This document shows, one piece after another, positions 53,415 through 62,836 of a stretch of 64,000 nucleotides of DNA. This DNA comes from Caulochytrium protostelioides (lineage: Eukaryota > Chytridiomycota > Caulochytriomycetes > Caulochytriales > Caulochytriaceae): NCBI GenBank assembly GCA_003615045.1, contig ML014142.1:1-64000 (forward strand). Reading direction: 5' to 3'. How positions within the stretch are numbered: the stretch's first letter is position 1; every line of letters begins with the position of its first letter. A program made the position numbers and the translations under genes. Under the pieces are notes generated by a model that was given only the letters and a program-made list of their open reading frames with translations, did no database searches and was not told the origin of the DNA.

Positions 53415-56400
53415 TTACGAGAGCGGTTCGCTGGATCCAGCAGGCTCCGTGGGTTCTTCCGGTACTGGCGGCCCCATGTTTGCCGCCGATGGCCTCCCCG
53501 TGAGCGTCGCGGACAGCCGCGTCGACGATGCTTCTGCCGACTCGGCGATATCGTCCGTGGACCGCGGCGCCGGGGCCCCCGGGTCCGGCGCTGTTGCGGC
53601 TGTTTCGGCCGCGGCGGCCTCGGCCGCGGCACTTGCAGCCGCCAGGGCCGGGTAGACGCTGGCCATACTTGCCGCGCACGCCTCGACGCGCTCGTCGTAC
53701 CAGCGGCCGTCGCGCAGCGGGCTCGCGACGAGGCTGTTCTGGAAGTAGAGCTTGAGGGCCTGCTCGCAGACGGCGTTGGCGCGGTCGTGGACAACGTCGG
53801 AGATGAAGCCGTCCGCGACGCGGAGAAAAAAGTGGATGTCGAGGACGAGCTGCTGGACGCCGCCGTAGCCGAAGCGGCGCGGGCTCGGGTGCCCGCTGGC
53901 CGTGTCGCTCGAGAGCAGGCCAGCGCTCGTGCTCTCCCACGCGCGCGGCGCCAGCATGCCCTCGAACCCCTTCTCGAGGATCTCGGTGCAGATCCCGATG
54001 TGGTCCAGCATCGGGTGCACCGAGAGGTCGCGCGCCACGTGGTTGAGCTCGCGCAGCAGCCGCAGGATGGGGTCGGACGGCTTCTGGCGGTCGAGCAAGG
54101 CCGCGGACTGCGAGTAGTCGATGGCCTTGAAGTGGTACTCGCGCTGGAAAAGGCGGTCCGAGACGAGCCGCACGAAGAGCGTTTTGAGCGTCAGGCAGCA
54201 CGTGGCACACTCCTCCGCGGCCCGCGTGAAGACGATCGACGGCGGCCGGCGGTAACGCCGTTCGAGGTGCTCCGCGACCGCTTGGATGACTTGCGTCGAG
54301 ACGAACTGGGCGTCGATCAGCGCCACCGCCATCTGCGAGTAGCTCCACTCGCCCTGCTGTGAGAAAATCTGCAGCAGGCCGCGGCTAAACCCGTCAATCA
54401 TGTCGCAGACAATCTGGGTCACGGTGCCGAACACGTTCATATCGCGAACCTGCTGCTCCTGAATCCTCGCCATCACGTCGCGCTGGGCGCTCAGGTCCGA
54501 CGCTTGGGAAGGATCGAGGGCCCAGCCCTCGGGTTCGTCCATGAAGCGGCGCAACATCGAGACCAGCACATACACGCACGGGCTGCACTGGGTGGGCGCC
54601 ATCGCGAGCAGCGGGTCGTCGAGCGTGGCTTGGCTGCGCGTCAGCGACGCCGGCGCGGGCAAGAACTTCTCGCTCGAGAGAGCTTTCTTGAGGCGCTCCG
54701 TCACCCACTGGCCGTGGGTCTGGAGCATCTCCTGCAGATCCGGCTGGAAGAGCTGCGCCACGCGCCACACGAGGTCGACGCCCATCGGGCGCAGCTCCTG
54801 CCGCGCGATCGCGAGGCAGAGCAGGTACGCGTCCATCGTCTCGTTGAACCCGTGCTGCGCCTTGAACACGTGGCGGCGGAACACATCGGCAAACACGAGC
54901 AGCTGGTCCTGGATCCACATCACGAGCGCCGACCCGAGCTCCGTGTCCACCAGCGCCGCTAGCAGCGTCGAGGCGTGCTGCTGCGCCACTAACTGCTGGT
55001 GCTGGTGCTGCTGCGCGGCTTCATGATCGGGCGTTGCCGACGTCGGCTTCGAGTCTGACGGACTTAGGGGCGACAAGGCGCCCTCGCCGCCGCCCTCCAA
55101 AAGAGTCTTGCCGCCCCACCGCACGGCGTGGCCATACGGCCGCTTCGGCCGCGCGCGGCCGCGCAGGAAGCACGCGTGGTAGCAGTCGGCCGATTCGGCG
55201 ATCCCAAGAAACACGGTCTCACAGAGCTCGGCGACAAACGCCCGGAGCTGGCCCGTGTGATGTCGGAGTTGCCGGATGTGGTGCGAGAGCACCTCCGAAC
55301 GGCTCTCGAGGAAGGTCTTGCGCGCGACGTTCGTCATGTCGAGCGCAATCAGGCGGCGGATGTTGGTCATGACCTGGTGCTTGGTCGCCACAGGGCTTGT
55401 GAGCTCGGCGAGCAGGATCTCGGCGAGCTTGTTGACGCGCAGGGCGATCTGAACGGCGATCGGGCGGTACCGGGGGTCGAGGTGGGACTGCATCTCCTGC
55501 TGGGTCGCGGCGGCGCCGGCGGCCTCGACAGCCTGGTGCTCCTGCTGCATAAAGCTGCTCGGCCCCGCGCCCGCCGCGTCCGTCCCGCGCCCGCCGTCGC
55601 CACGAGGTGCCGGCGGCGCCGTGGTCTCGACGTCCACGAGCCGCACCCACGTGGCTTTCTCGAGCAGCCGCCGCACCCGGTAGACCACCTCGATGGCCTC
55701 GTCGAAGTGGCGGTGCACGACCAGGAGCCCCAACTCGCTGGGGACTTCGTGCAGCCAGACCGTCTCGTTGAAGCCGAGTTCGTTCGCGCGGTGGACGATC
55801 GTTGGGCCCTGGAGGCGGTCGGCGCCGCTGCCACCGGCGGAGAGAGGGGCCCCGCTCGCGTCGGCGGGCGGGCGGCGTGTGGTGCGGCGGCGCGGACCTG
55901 CTAAGGCCATTTCCCGCTGCTGCCGCTCCAGATCGAGTTTGCGCTGTGCCATCACATCGTCCGCCAAGCGCTTCGTCGTGATGAGGAGTGTCCGCTTGTC
56001 GTCGAGGTGGTCGCAGCCGTAGATAAACACGTCCGGGTACTTCATGATCTTGAAGGCATTGACGACGTCGTCCGCATTCTTGACGTCCACGATGGCGATG
56101 TCGCGGAGCTTCCAGGCCTTGTCGAGCACCATGCGACGGCTCTTGCCGACGCCGCCCATGATGCCGCGCTTCTTGATAACCATGACGAGCGCGTCATTGA
56201 AGAGGATGTACGACACCGGCTGGCTCGTGCGCTTGCCGGTCGTGCTCTCGCTCGCATACTCGTGCAGTTCACGCTGCGTGCCGTCCTTCACAATGAACCG
56301 CGTCTTGGTCTCGGGCAGCGTCTTGGCGAGGCCCTCGACCTGCTGGTACAGCAGCTTGACGGCGCCCCGCCGCGCTTCCTGGATCTCGTCTGGGCCGCCG

Positions 56401-56903
56401 GGACTCATGGCGTCCGCGGCGTCGCCGCCGGCGCCGCCCGCGCGCGATGCGGTGGCATCAGCGGCCGCTGATGACCAGCCGGCGCCCGCGCCGGCGCCTG
56501 CACCCGTGCTCGCGGTGCCGGCCGCTGGGCCGCTGCCGGCGGCGGCCGCGCGATGGGGGCGTCCCGAGCGCAGGCCGGGGTCGCCCGTGAGCCCTGTGGT
56601 GCCCAGCACGTCGGTCGCGAGCAGGGCTTCATTGACGCTGCGGAGCTCGCCGAAGTCGTCCTTGAGGCGGAGCATGTCGCGCTCGAGCCGCGCGATCTCC
56701 CGCGAGATGACGACGAACTCCTCGTAGTTGTTGTACACGTTGCGCTGCAGGTCGCCAGCGCGCACGTCCTTGGCCTGCTGCAGCGCGGACGTGTACGCGC
56801 GGAGCTCGGGCTCGGTGCTCTGCAGCAGCACGCCGCGGATGTGGCTCTCGACGTTGAAGTCCTCATCCCCGAAGAGGGCAAGGCTCGCCAGGCTCGGCGC
56901 CAT
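53415..56903 (-). CDS. EXO84: exocyst subunit Exo84
   Basis: 1162 aa, ATG at 56903. The N-terminus (DEDFNVESHIRGVLLQSTE, YNNYEEFVVISREIARLERD) is the Vps51/Exo84 coiled-coil core. An Ala/Gly-rich insert follows. A PH domain at ~200-320 has PVSYILFNDALVMVIKKRG and DIAIVDVKNADDVVNAFKI. The rest is helical-bundle (CorEx-type) sequence, including ELGLLVVHRHFDEAIEVVYR and QFVSTQVIQAVAEHLERRYR. Exo84 is one of eight exocyst subunits tethering secretory vesicles to the plasma membrane; its PH domain binds RalA in animals. It is longer than yeast Exo84 (753 aa) owing to Ala/Gly/Gln-rich inserts and a low-complexity C-terminus. Confidence 0.88.
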   Translation of the reverse strand: MAPSLASLALFGDEDFNVESHIRGVLLQSTEPELRAYTSALQQAKDVRAGDLQRNVYNNYEEFVVISREIARLERDMLRLKDDFGELRSVNEALLATDVLGTTGLTGDPGLRSGRPHRAAAAGSGPAAGTASTGAGAGAGAGWSSAAADATASRAGGAGGDAADAMSPGGPDEIQEARRGAVKLLYQQVEGLAKTLPETKTRFIVKDGTQRELHEYASESTTGKRTSQPVSYILFNDALVMVIKKRGIMGGVGKSRRMVLDKAWKLRDIAIVDVKNADDVVNAFKIMKYPDVFIYGCDHLDDKRTLLITTKRLADDVMAQRKLDLERQQREMALAGPRRRTTRRPPADASGAPLSAGGSGADRLQGPTIVHRANELGFNETVWLHEVPSELGLLVVHRHFDEAIEVVYRVRRLLEKATWVRLVDVETTAPPAPRGDGGRGTDAAGAGPSSFMQQEHQAVEAAGAAATQQEMQSHLDPRYRPIAVQIALRVNKLAEILLAELTSPVATKHQVMTNIRRLIALDMTNVARKTFLESRSEVLSHHIRQLRHHTGQLRAFVAELCETVFLGIAESADCYHACFLRGRARPKRPYGHAVRWGGKTLLEGGGEGALSPLSPSDSKPTSATPDHEAAQQHQHQQLVAQQHASTLLAALVDTELGSALVMWIQDQLLVFADVFRRHVFKAQHGFNETMDAYLLCLAIARQELRPMGVDLVWRVAQLFQPDLQEMLQTHGQWVTERLKKALSSEKFLPAPASLTRSQATLDDPLLAMAPTQCSPCVYVLVSMLRRFMDEPEGWALDPSQASDLSAQRDVMARIQEQQVRDMNVFGTVTQIVCDMIDGFSRGLLQIFSQQGEWSYSQMAVALIDAQFVSTQVIQAVAEHLERRYRRPPSIVFTRAAEECATCCLTLKTLFVRLVSDRLFQREYHFKAIDYSQSAALLDRQKPSDPILRLLRELNHVARDLSVHPMLDHIGICTEILEKGFEGMLAPRAWESTSAGLLSSDTASGHPSPRRFGYGGVQQLVLDIHFFLRVADGFISDVVHDRANAVCEQALKLYFQNSLVASPLRDGRWYDERVEACAASMASVYPALAAASAAAEAAAAETAATAPDPGAPAPRSTDDIAESAEASSTRLSATLTGRPSAANMGPPVPEEPTEPAGSSEPLS

Positions 56904-57517
56904 GGCGACGGTGGGCCCGGGGTCGCTCAGTCGGGGGGGAAATCAGGGGAAAAGCGGCGGCGACGACGGCGGCGCGTGGCGAGCAGGCACGGTCCCGCGG
57001 AGATCGGCGATCCCGCGTCTGGGCCAAGGGAAGGTCGTGATCCACCGAGCGCGCGGCGGACGCGTGGCGAAGGCGGCAGGCGCGTCGATCGACCGAGATA
57101 TCAGGACGGCCGTGGGCCAGCCGCCGCGTCGACGGGGCTGCGGCATCCACGTGGCATCGGTGGGATCGGCACGTGGCATCGGGAAGGCGGCCGCCGTGCG
57201 CGTTTCCCCGGAGCAATCAGTTGCGTGTGTCGCGGCGCTGATCCCTGGCCGCTCTGGCCGCACTCGTGCCTGCTCCGCCCATCGCGCCGCCCCTTCTCGC
57301 GAGCGCATGTGGCGCAGCGATCCCCAAAACGCGACGCCCGTCATGCTTTCTATCGGATCATTGTCAATCGACCCCAGGAACGCGCACGAAAATCAAAAAG
57401 AAACGATAATAAAAGAGAATACAAGATCAGAAAAGGCAAAAGAAAGCGAGAGAGAGAAAGCGAGAGAGAGAGGGGAAAAGAAATCGACCCGATGAGGACG
57501 ACTGCGACGCCATGATT
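56904..57517. other. intergenic with purine-rich tract
   Basis: Exo84 promoter and epsin 3' flank. An AT-richer purine tract at ~57390-57485 (GAAA, GAGAGA) lies 30-130 bases past the epsin stop in its transcript direction. Confidence 0.5.
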
Positions 57518-58175
57518 TTAGAAGAGCGGGCCCTGGCCCATCCCGCCGTAGCCGCCGTTCGCCTGCTGGGGATTCGAGCCCGGGGGCATACCGGCCTGCG
57601 CAGGCATGCCGCCCATGCCCATGTTGAGGCCGGTCATGTTCATGCCCATCATGCCGGACGCCATCCCGGGACCGCTCGCCATGCCGCTCATCCCCGTCGA
57701 CTGCGAGGCCAGCGGGTTGAGGTTGCTGAACGCGTTATAGGCGCTCGTGTTGTTGGGGTTGCTGCTGGCCTGGTAGCCGCCCATGCCCATGCCCATACCG
57801 CCCATACTGTTGGAAGAGGCCGTGCCCGTGAGCTGGTTGAGTGTCGGCTTCGGACCCGTGTGGAGGCCGCCGAGGTTCGCAAACGGATTGATGGCGCCGC
57901 CTGCGCTGCCCGGCGAGGTCGCCGACGACGTGCCCGAGAAGGCGCTCTTGATCCCCGCGCTGTCGTTGCCGCCGCCACGCGGCGTCGAGCCCGTCAGGTG
58001 CGGGCTCAGCGGATCGAGGCCGGCGAGCAGCGCCGAGTTCGAGCCCATGCCCGCGGCGCGGCTCGCGAACTGCTGCGCGAACGTGTTCGGCTTTGCACTG
58101 TCGCTGTTCGGGTTGCCTGCTGAGTCCGGATGCGAGAAGTTGATCCCCGCAAACAGATCCGTGTTCCGCGGCTGG

Positions 58176-58208
<33 letters not shown>

Positions 58209-59890
58209 CCCGTGGCTTGCATCGGAAGCAAACTGCCGGCACTGCGGCTCTGAGACATGCCGAAGGGGTTTCCGCCATTGCCTGTTGGTTGCATCGGCTG
58301 TAACATCGATGGCGGGTTCGCCGCCATCCCCGTGGGATGGGTGCCCATGCCGCCGGTGCGGTTCTGCTGGATACCGCCAAAGCCCAGGTCCGCCTGAATT
58401 GGCTGCAGACTGCTCGCGCCATAGATGCCGTTGCCTGTGTTGTGCTGGCTGACCGACTCCGTCTGGTGGGTCGCCAGACCGCCCATGCCGCCAAAGCCCG
58501 ACATGCCGCCGGCCGCCGTGGTGCCGGTGGCTTGGGCGGCCAGGTTGTGCATGCTGTTGCTGTGGCTGGGGCCGCCGCTCGCCGTGCTCTGATACCGCTG
58601 GTTGGCCAGGCTGGCGAAGGGGTCGATCTGGTTCGTGTTGCGCGCGATGCTCGGGTTCATCGGGCCGCCCGTGACCATCCCGAAGGGGTTGGTGGTCTGG
58701 CCCGTGGCCTGAGGCTGCAGCGGCGCGGCCGAGGGGAACGCGCCGATCGCCGGGTTCGTGATGCCGCCAGCGCCAGTCATGTTGGAGGAAACGCCCGTCA
58801 TGTTCGTCGACACACCTGTCTGCTGAGGCGCAATGCCGAACGGATTGAGGCCTTGGAATTGGTTCTGCTGCTGCAGCAGCATTTGTTGTTGCTGCTGTTG
58901 ATGCTGTTGTTGCTGCTGCTGCTGGCGTTGAAGCGCCTCCAGCTGGGCTGCCTGCTGGCGCTGCTGCTCCAGCTGCTGCTGCTGGATCTGAGCCTGCAAA
59001 AACTGGTTCTGCTGCATCTGCTGCACGTTCAGCGCTTCCATGGCTTGTGCGTCTGACTGGCCAAAGATATCAATGAGGTCCTGGTTCGCGCCAAAGTTGC
59101 TGCTCGCGCCGCTGCCGCCCGTCGGTTGGTCCTGCATCTGGTTGCGGGCCTCCATGCGCCGCTGGATCGCTTCGCGTTCTGAAAGCTCGATCGCGGCCTG
59201 CAGGTCGCGGTCCTCCTTCGTCGTCGCGTTGCGGCGCGATTCCTCGGCCTGCGCCGTGCGACGGCTCTCGGCCAGCGCGCGCTGCAGCTCGGCGTCTTCC
59301 GCATAGTAGGCGCCGCCGCCGCCGCTGACGCTCCCGGACGAGGCCGAGCCGAGGGCGCCACGGCTGCCGCCGCTCCCGCTGCGCAGACGCGGCGGCTCGT
59401 CGGGCATCGAGCCGAAGCCCTGGCGCATGCGGGGTGAGGTTTTTCCCTTGGCACGCTCCTCTCGGAGACGCGCTTCGTCCGCCAGCAAGGCCGCGATTTC
59501 TTTGCTCTTTTCGCGGATGTTACGGCCTTGGTCCTTGCCCTCGTCATCAATGTACTGGAACTCCTTGAGGGTCTTGATGATGTAGTTGTTTTCCTTGGTG
59601 TAGGTGATGACCTGCTCGGAGCCAAAGTAGAGCAGGAACTCGACGACGGTCAGAGCCTTGAACACGTGGCGCCAGTTCTTGCCGTGATCGTTCAGGCGCT
59701 TGTCGAGCACCTCCATCACTTCGACAAAGTCGCGAGTGTTGTAGGACGATTCGGCGATCTCATTGAGCAGCGCGCCAGACGCGCCCCACGGGTCGTTGCA
59801 TGTCGCCTGGCGGACCTTGATCTGGATGTCGGAGTAGCCCTTGATGTAGTTCTTGGTGCTCCGCATCACCGTGCGGCCGACTTGCGACAT
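57518..59890 (-). CDS. ENT1: epsin (ENTH endocytic adaptor)
   Basis: 790 aa from the ATG at 59890; the upstream codon at 59950 is TTG. ENTH domain at ~10-145: SDIQIKVRQATCNDPWGASG, LLNEIAESSYNTRDFVEVME, HVFKALTVVEFLLYFGSEQV. Two ubiquitin-interacting motifs at ~198-212 (DAELQRALAESRR) and ~227-241 (DRDLQAAIELSERE). The rest is Gln/Asn/Gly-rich and disordered. It has several NPF/DPF peptides (NPFGIAP, TNPFGMV, GNPFGMS, INPFANL, DPFASL) for EH-domain partners such as Pan1/Ede1, and a clathrin-box-like DLIDIF. At least five LxxQxTG motifs match the Ark1/Prk1 phosphorylation consensus. ENTH binds PI(4,5)P2 and starts clathrin-coated pit curvature. Single exon. Confidence 0.93.
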
Positions 59891-60271
59891 GGCGGGAGGC
59901 GGCGGCGTCTGAGCGCGCGGGTCAACAGCTCGGAATGGGGCAACAGTCAAAGAGCACGGTCCGGTTTGTGGCGGAACACGTGCTTGGAAAAAAATAGCAG
60001 AAGGCGGGGATCACCCGTCCCGATCGTGACCTGAGGGCTCACGCAGCACGCAGGTTGAATCGGAAGACGGATCCGGCTCCCAAGACGCTCCCGGCGTGGT
60101 GGGTGGTTGGGCTAGGTATGCGGCAAGACGGGCGTCGGTGTTGTTGGCGCGATCCGCGTGCGATCCCGGTTGCGGATCAGAAAGCGGCTGATGATCCTAT
60201 CGGAACCACGATCCAGGGAGACAGCCCCTACGCAGCGCTGGTTCGCGTGCTAAGGGGTCGGTGTATGTTGT

Positions 60272-60299
60272 GTATCACGGCGTATCACGGCGTATCACG
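60272..60299. repeat. TATCACGGCG decamer tandem repeat
   Basis: About 2.8 copies in ~28 bases, followed by degenerate GTCACGATG copies. Related TATCACG strings recur at ~61160 and ~61310. Confidence 0.6.
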
Positions 60300-60402
60300 A
60301 GCGTCACGATGTGTCACGATGGGCACTCCACCCTGAGCCCTTGGTCTCTTTCTCTTTCCGTTTGTGGTCGACGCCGACGTCGTGGTCGTTGCTTGCCGCA
60401 GG

Positions 60403-60430
60403 AGCAGCAGCAGCAGCAGCAGCAGCAGAC
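60403..60430. repeat. GCA trinucleotide run
   Basis: About eight perfect AGC/GCA units upstream of epsin. Confidence 0.8.
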
Positions 60431-61891
60431 AGGCGGGTGAGCGGCACCAGGAAAAGCGCCAGGGGGCGAGCGGGCACCTTGGAAAAGGGAGCGAAGGCGA
60501 CGCGAGGCCCACTGGCTTTCACACACGCACACGAGATGAATCCCCTTCGGGCGTCAGCGGGGGCGCTCGCGCAAGAGCGAGAGAAAGAGCGAGAGAGGGA
60601 GGTCGGGTTCAAGGAAGCGTGAGCTTATGTCGCATGCGCAAGCTCGGCCCAGCAACGTGAGGATTTCTTGACTCCTGGCCCGTGTTTGTTTGCCGGCTCG
60701 GCGTGCCCTGGTCCTTGGGCGTTCAGGCTGGCCCGCGAGCGGGGAGAAGGTGAGGAAAGCTGAAAGAGAGCCGCGATGAAGCGGGCGAGAGCGAGGTCGG
60801 CGCGTTCGTGGCTGAGTGGGGATCAGCACGAGTCACGAGCGGCACCAAGGGCGATAGATAGGCACGAAGGACGCGTCGCGTGTGCGTCGTCATTCGTTCG
60901 GACCGCAGGTGGGGGTCGTTGGGGTCGTGACGCAATGCAACGCGATGTGGTGCACCGGTAGATGGGTGGACAAGCCGGTGGGCAGAGGGGTGGCGTTCGC
61001 GGCCCCCCTTCTCCGGAACGCTGGCGTCACCGAACACCGAGGCACGGAAACAGGAAAGAAGCAGCGCCGAGAGACCCTCCCCACCCGGAAGAACGATGTC
61101 GATGGTCCCGGAGCGGTTCGATCAGCGATCCTCTGGCATCTGCCGATCACGGCGTCTCGAAAGTATCACGACAACGAGCCACGGCCGTCGGCGTCCTGCA
61201 GATGGTTACACAATACAGGAAAGATCGGTTCGCCCCATGGGTTCGATGCAACTGGGTTCCGGCGACCCCGGCGATGTCGAGTCCTAGCGACGCGATGATG
61301 GAGAAGGCGGTATCACGGCGGCGTGACGATCCGAACGGGAGGAGCGAACGAGCAGCGATGGGAGAAGACGGGCGGACGACGTCTGATAGCAAAGTTTCCC
61401 GTCGGCGACATGGGCATGGTATCACCCGCGGCGGGTCCTGGGATCGGCGCTCGGATGACCACACGACCCCCGTGCGAGCTCGTGCGAGCCCGTGCCACGA
61501 CGACCCGAGGAGACGGCGGCGATGGTCCTGCCGCGCTTTGTACCGCTCCAGGGGCTGCCCCGTGGCCGTCGTCATGCTCCAGCCCAGCAGGGCGTCGAGA
61601 CCACCGTCGTCACTGTCGTCACTGTCGTCACCGGACCCGCCGTCACCGGACCCGCAGCGCCACGCAGCGCTCGTCACACCGGCGTCGGCCAAGCGCGACG
61701 TGGTGGTGGTGGTGTGGCTCAGCCACGTCTCGGCCCGGGCCCGGGGGCCGGTCGCCGGTCCCCAGGACCCCCCACACGCGACCGCTGCTGACGCAACCGC
61801 TGAGCCGTCGCCACCCCTCTGCCCTCACCCCTGCGGCGTGAGCCGCCCGCGCTGCGGCGGCCGGGGGCTCCGATCGCGCGCGCGAACGAGG

Positions 61892-62836
61892 TTAACTCGG
61901 CGACAACGACCGGTTGAAGCCGCCCGGACGATTCATGAACTGGCGGTACTTGCGCGGTTTCACCACGTGGCAGACGCCGCCCGCCGTGCCCGCCACGTGC
62001 GTCTCTTGCGTCGTCTTGAACCCGGTGAAGCCCATCAGCCGCGCCATCTGCGCGGCCTCGTCCTCCTCGGGGTCGTTGGCGCCCGTGGCCGTCGCTGGAG
62101 TCGCTGCCGCGGTCGTCGTCTCGGAGGGCGGGGCCTGCTGCTGCTGCTGCGCGGCCGCTTGCTCGAGCGCCACCACGCGACGGATCCGGCGGCCGCGCTC
62201 GTCGCGCTCCTCATCGCTGCTGCTCGCATAGCCGCCGCCGCCGCCGCCGCCGCGCCGAAACTCGCCAGGACGGCGACCGCCACCGTAACCGCGGTCCCGC
62301 TCGCGGCTGCTCGGGTACGACCGACGGTCGTCGCCTGCGTCGTACCGGCCGAGCGCAGGGTACGCGACGCGGCGGTCGCGGTCGCGGTCGCGGTCGCGGT
62401 CGCGGTCGCGGTCGCGGTCGCGGTCGCGCTCCCGATCGTCGTCGCGGCCTCGTGGATCGCGGTCATACCGATCGTCGCGACCGGTCGATCGGTCATACCG
62501 CTCCGTACGGCGATACGCGTCGCGGTCGCGGCGCTCCTCAGACTCCCGATAACGGCTGGGACGCGAGTCGTGTCGCAGTGCATCGCGGTCCGGATACCGC
62601 CCATAGTCTCGTCGATCCGGCTCTCGCTCACGGTCTCGCTCACGGTCCCGCTCACGGTCTCGCTCACGGTCCCGCTCACGGTCCCGCTCACGGTCCCGCT
62701 CACGCTCGTCATCGCGGCCCCGGGTCCGTGAGGATGACGGTGGTGGTGACCGGGAGCGCGAGCGCGGACGTGATGATCGCGGAGGCGCGGCCGAGACCGA
62801 GCCCGCCGCGGTGGCGGCGGCGGCGCCCGAAACCAT
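61892..62836 (-). CDS. SNRNP27: U4/U6.U5 tri-snRNP 27K protein (SNRNP27)
   Basis: 314 aa, ATG at 62836; longer than human SNRNP27 (155 aa). The N-terminus is RS-like (SRPRSRSRSPPPSSSRTRG), followed by long Arg-Asp and Arg-Glu dipeptide repeats, a Gly-rich patch and a Gln run. The conserved C-terminus has EDEAAQMARLMGFTGFKTT then VVKPRKYRQFMNRPGGFNR, the family signature. SNRNP27 is a tri-snRNP component needed during spliceosome activation and helps fix the 5' splice site. Intron presence in this window agrees with an active spliceosome. Extra length comes from DNA-level repeats (62372-62428 and 62624-62706). Confidence 0.9.
   Translation of the reverse strand: MVSGAAAATAAGSVSAAPPRSSRPRSRSRSPPPSSSRTRGRDDERERDRERDRERDRERDRERDRERDREREPDRRDYGRYPDRDALRHDSRPSRYRESEERRDRDAYRRTERYDRSTGRDDRYDRDPRGRDDDRERDRDRDRDRDRDRDRDRDRRVAYPALGRYDAGDDRRSYPSSRERDRGYGGGRRPGEFRRGGGGGGGYASSSDEERDERGRRIRRVVALEQAAAQQQQQAPPSETTTAAATPATATGANDPEEDEAAQMARLMGFTGFKTTQETHVAGTAGGVCHVVKPRKYRQFMNRPGGFNRSLSPS
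62372..62428. repeat. GGTCGC hexamer array inside SNRNP27
   Basis: About nine GGTCGC units in frame, coding an (Arg-Asp)n run on the minus strand. Confidence 0.85.
62624..62706. repeat. 12-mer CGCTCACGGTCY array inside SNRNP27
   Basis: About seven copies of a 12-base unit in frame, coding an RERD repeat on the minus strand. Confidence 0.85.

Larger units (their letters stand above)
59891..61891. other. 2-kb intergenic region
   Basis: Epsin promoter and SNRNP27 3' flank. Contains a TATCACGGCG decamer repeat (60272-60299), a GCA run (60403-60430), a GA-rich run (~60575-60601), and GTCGTCACT tandem copies (61605-61632). No convincing gene on either strand. Confidence 0.4.
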
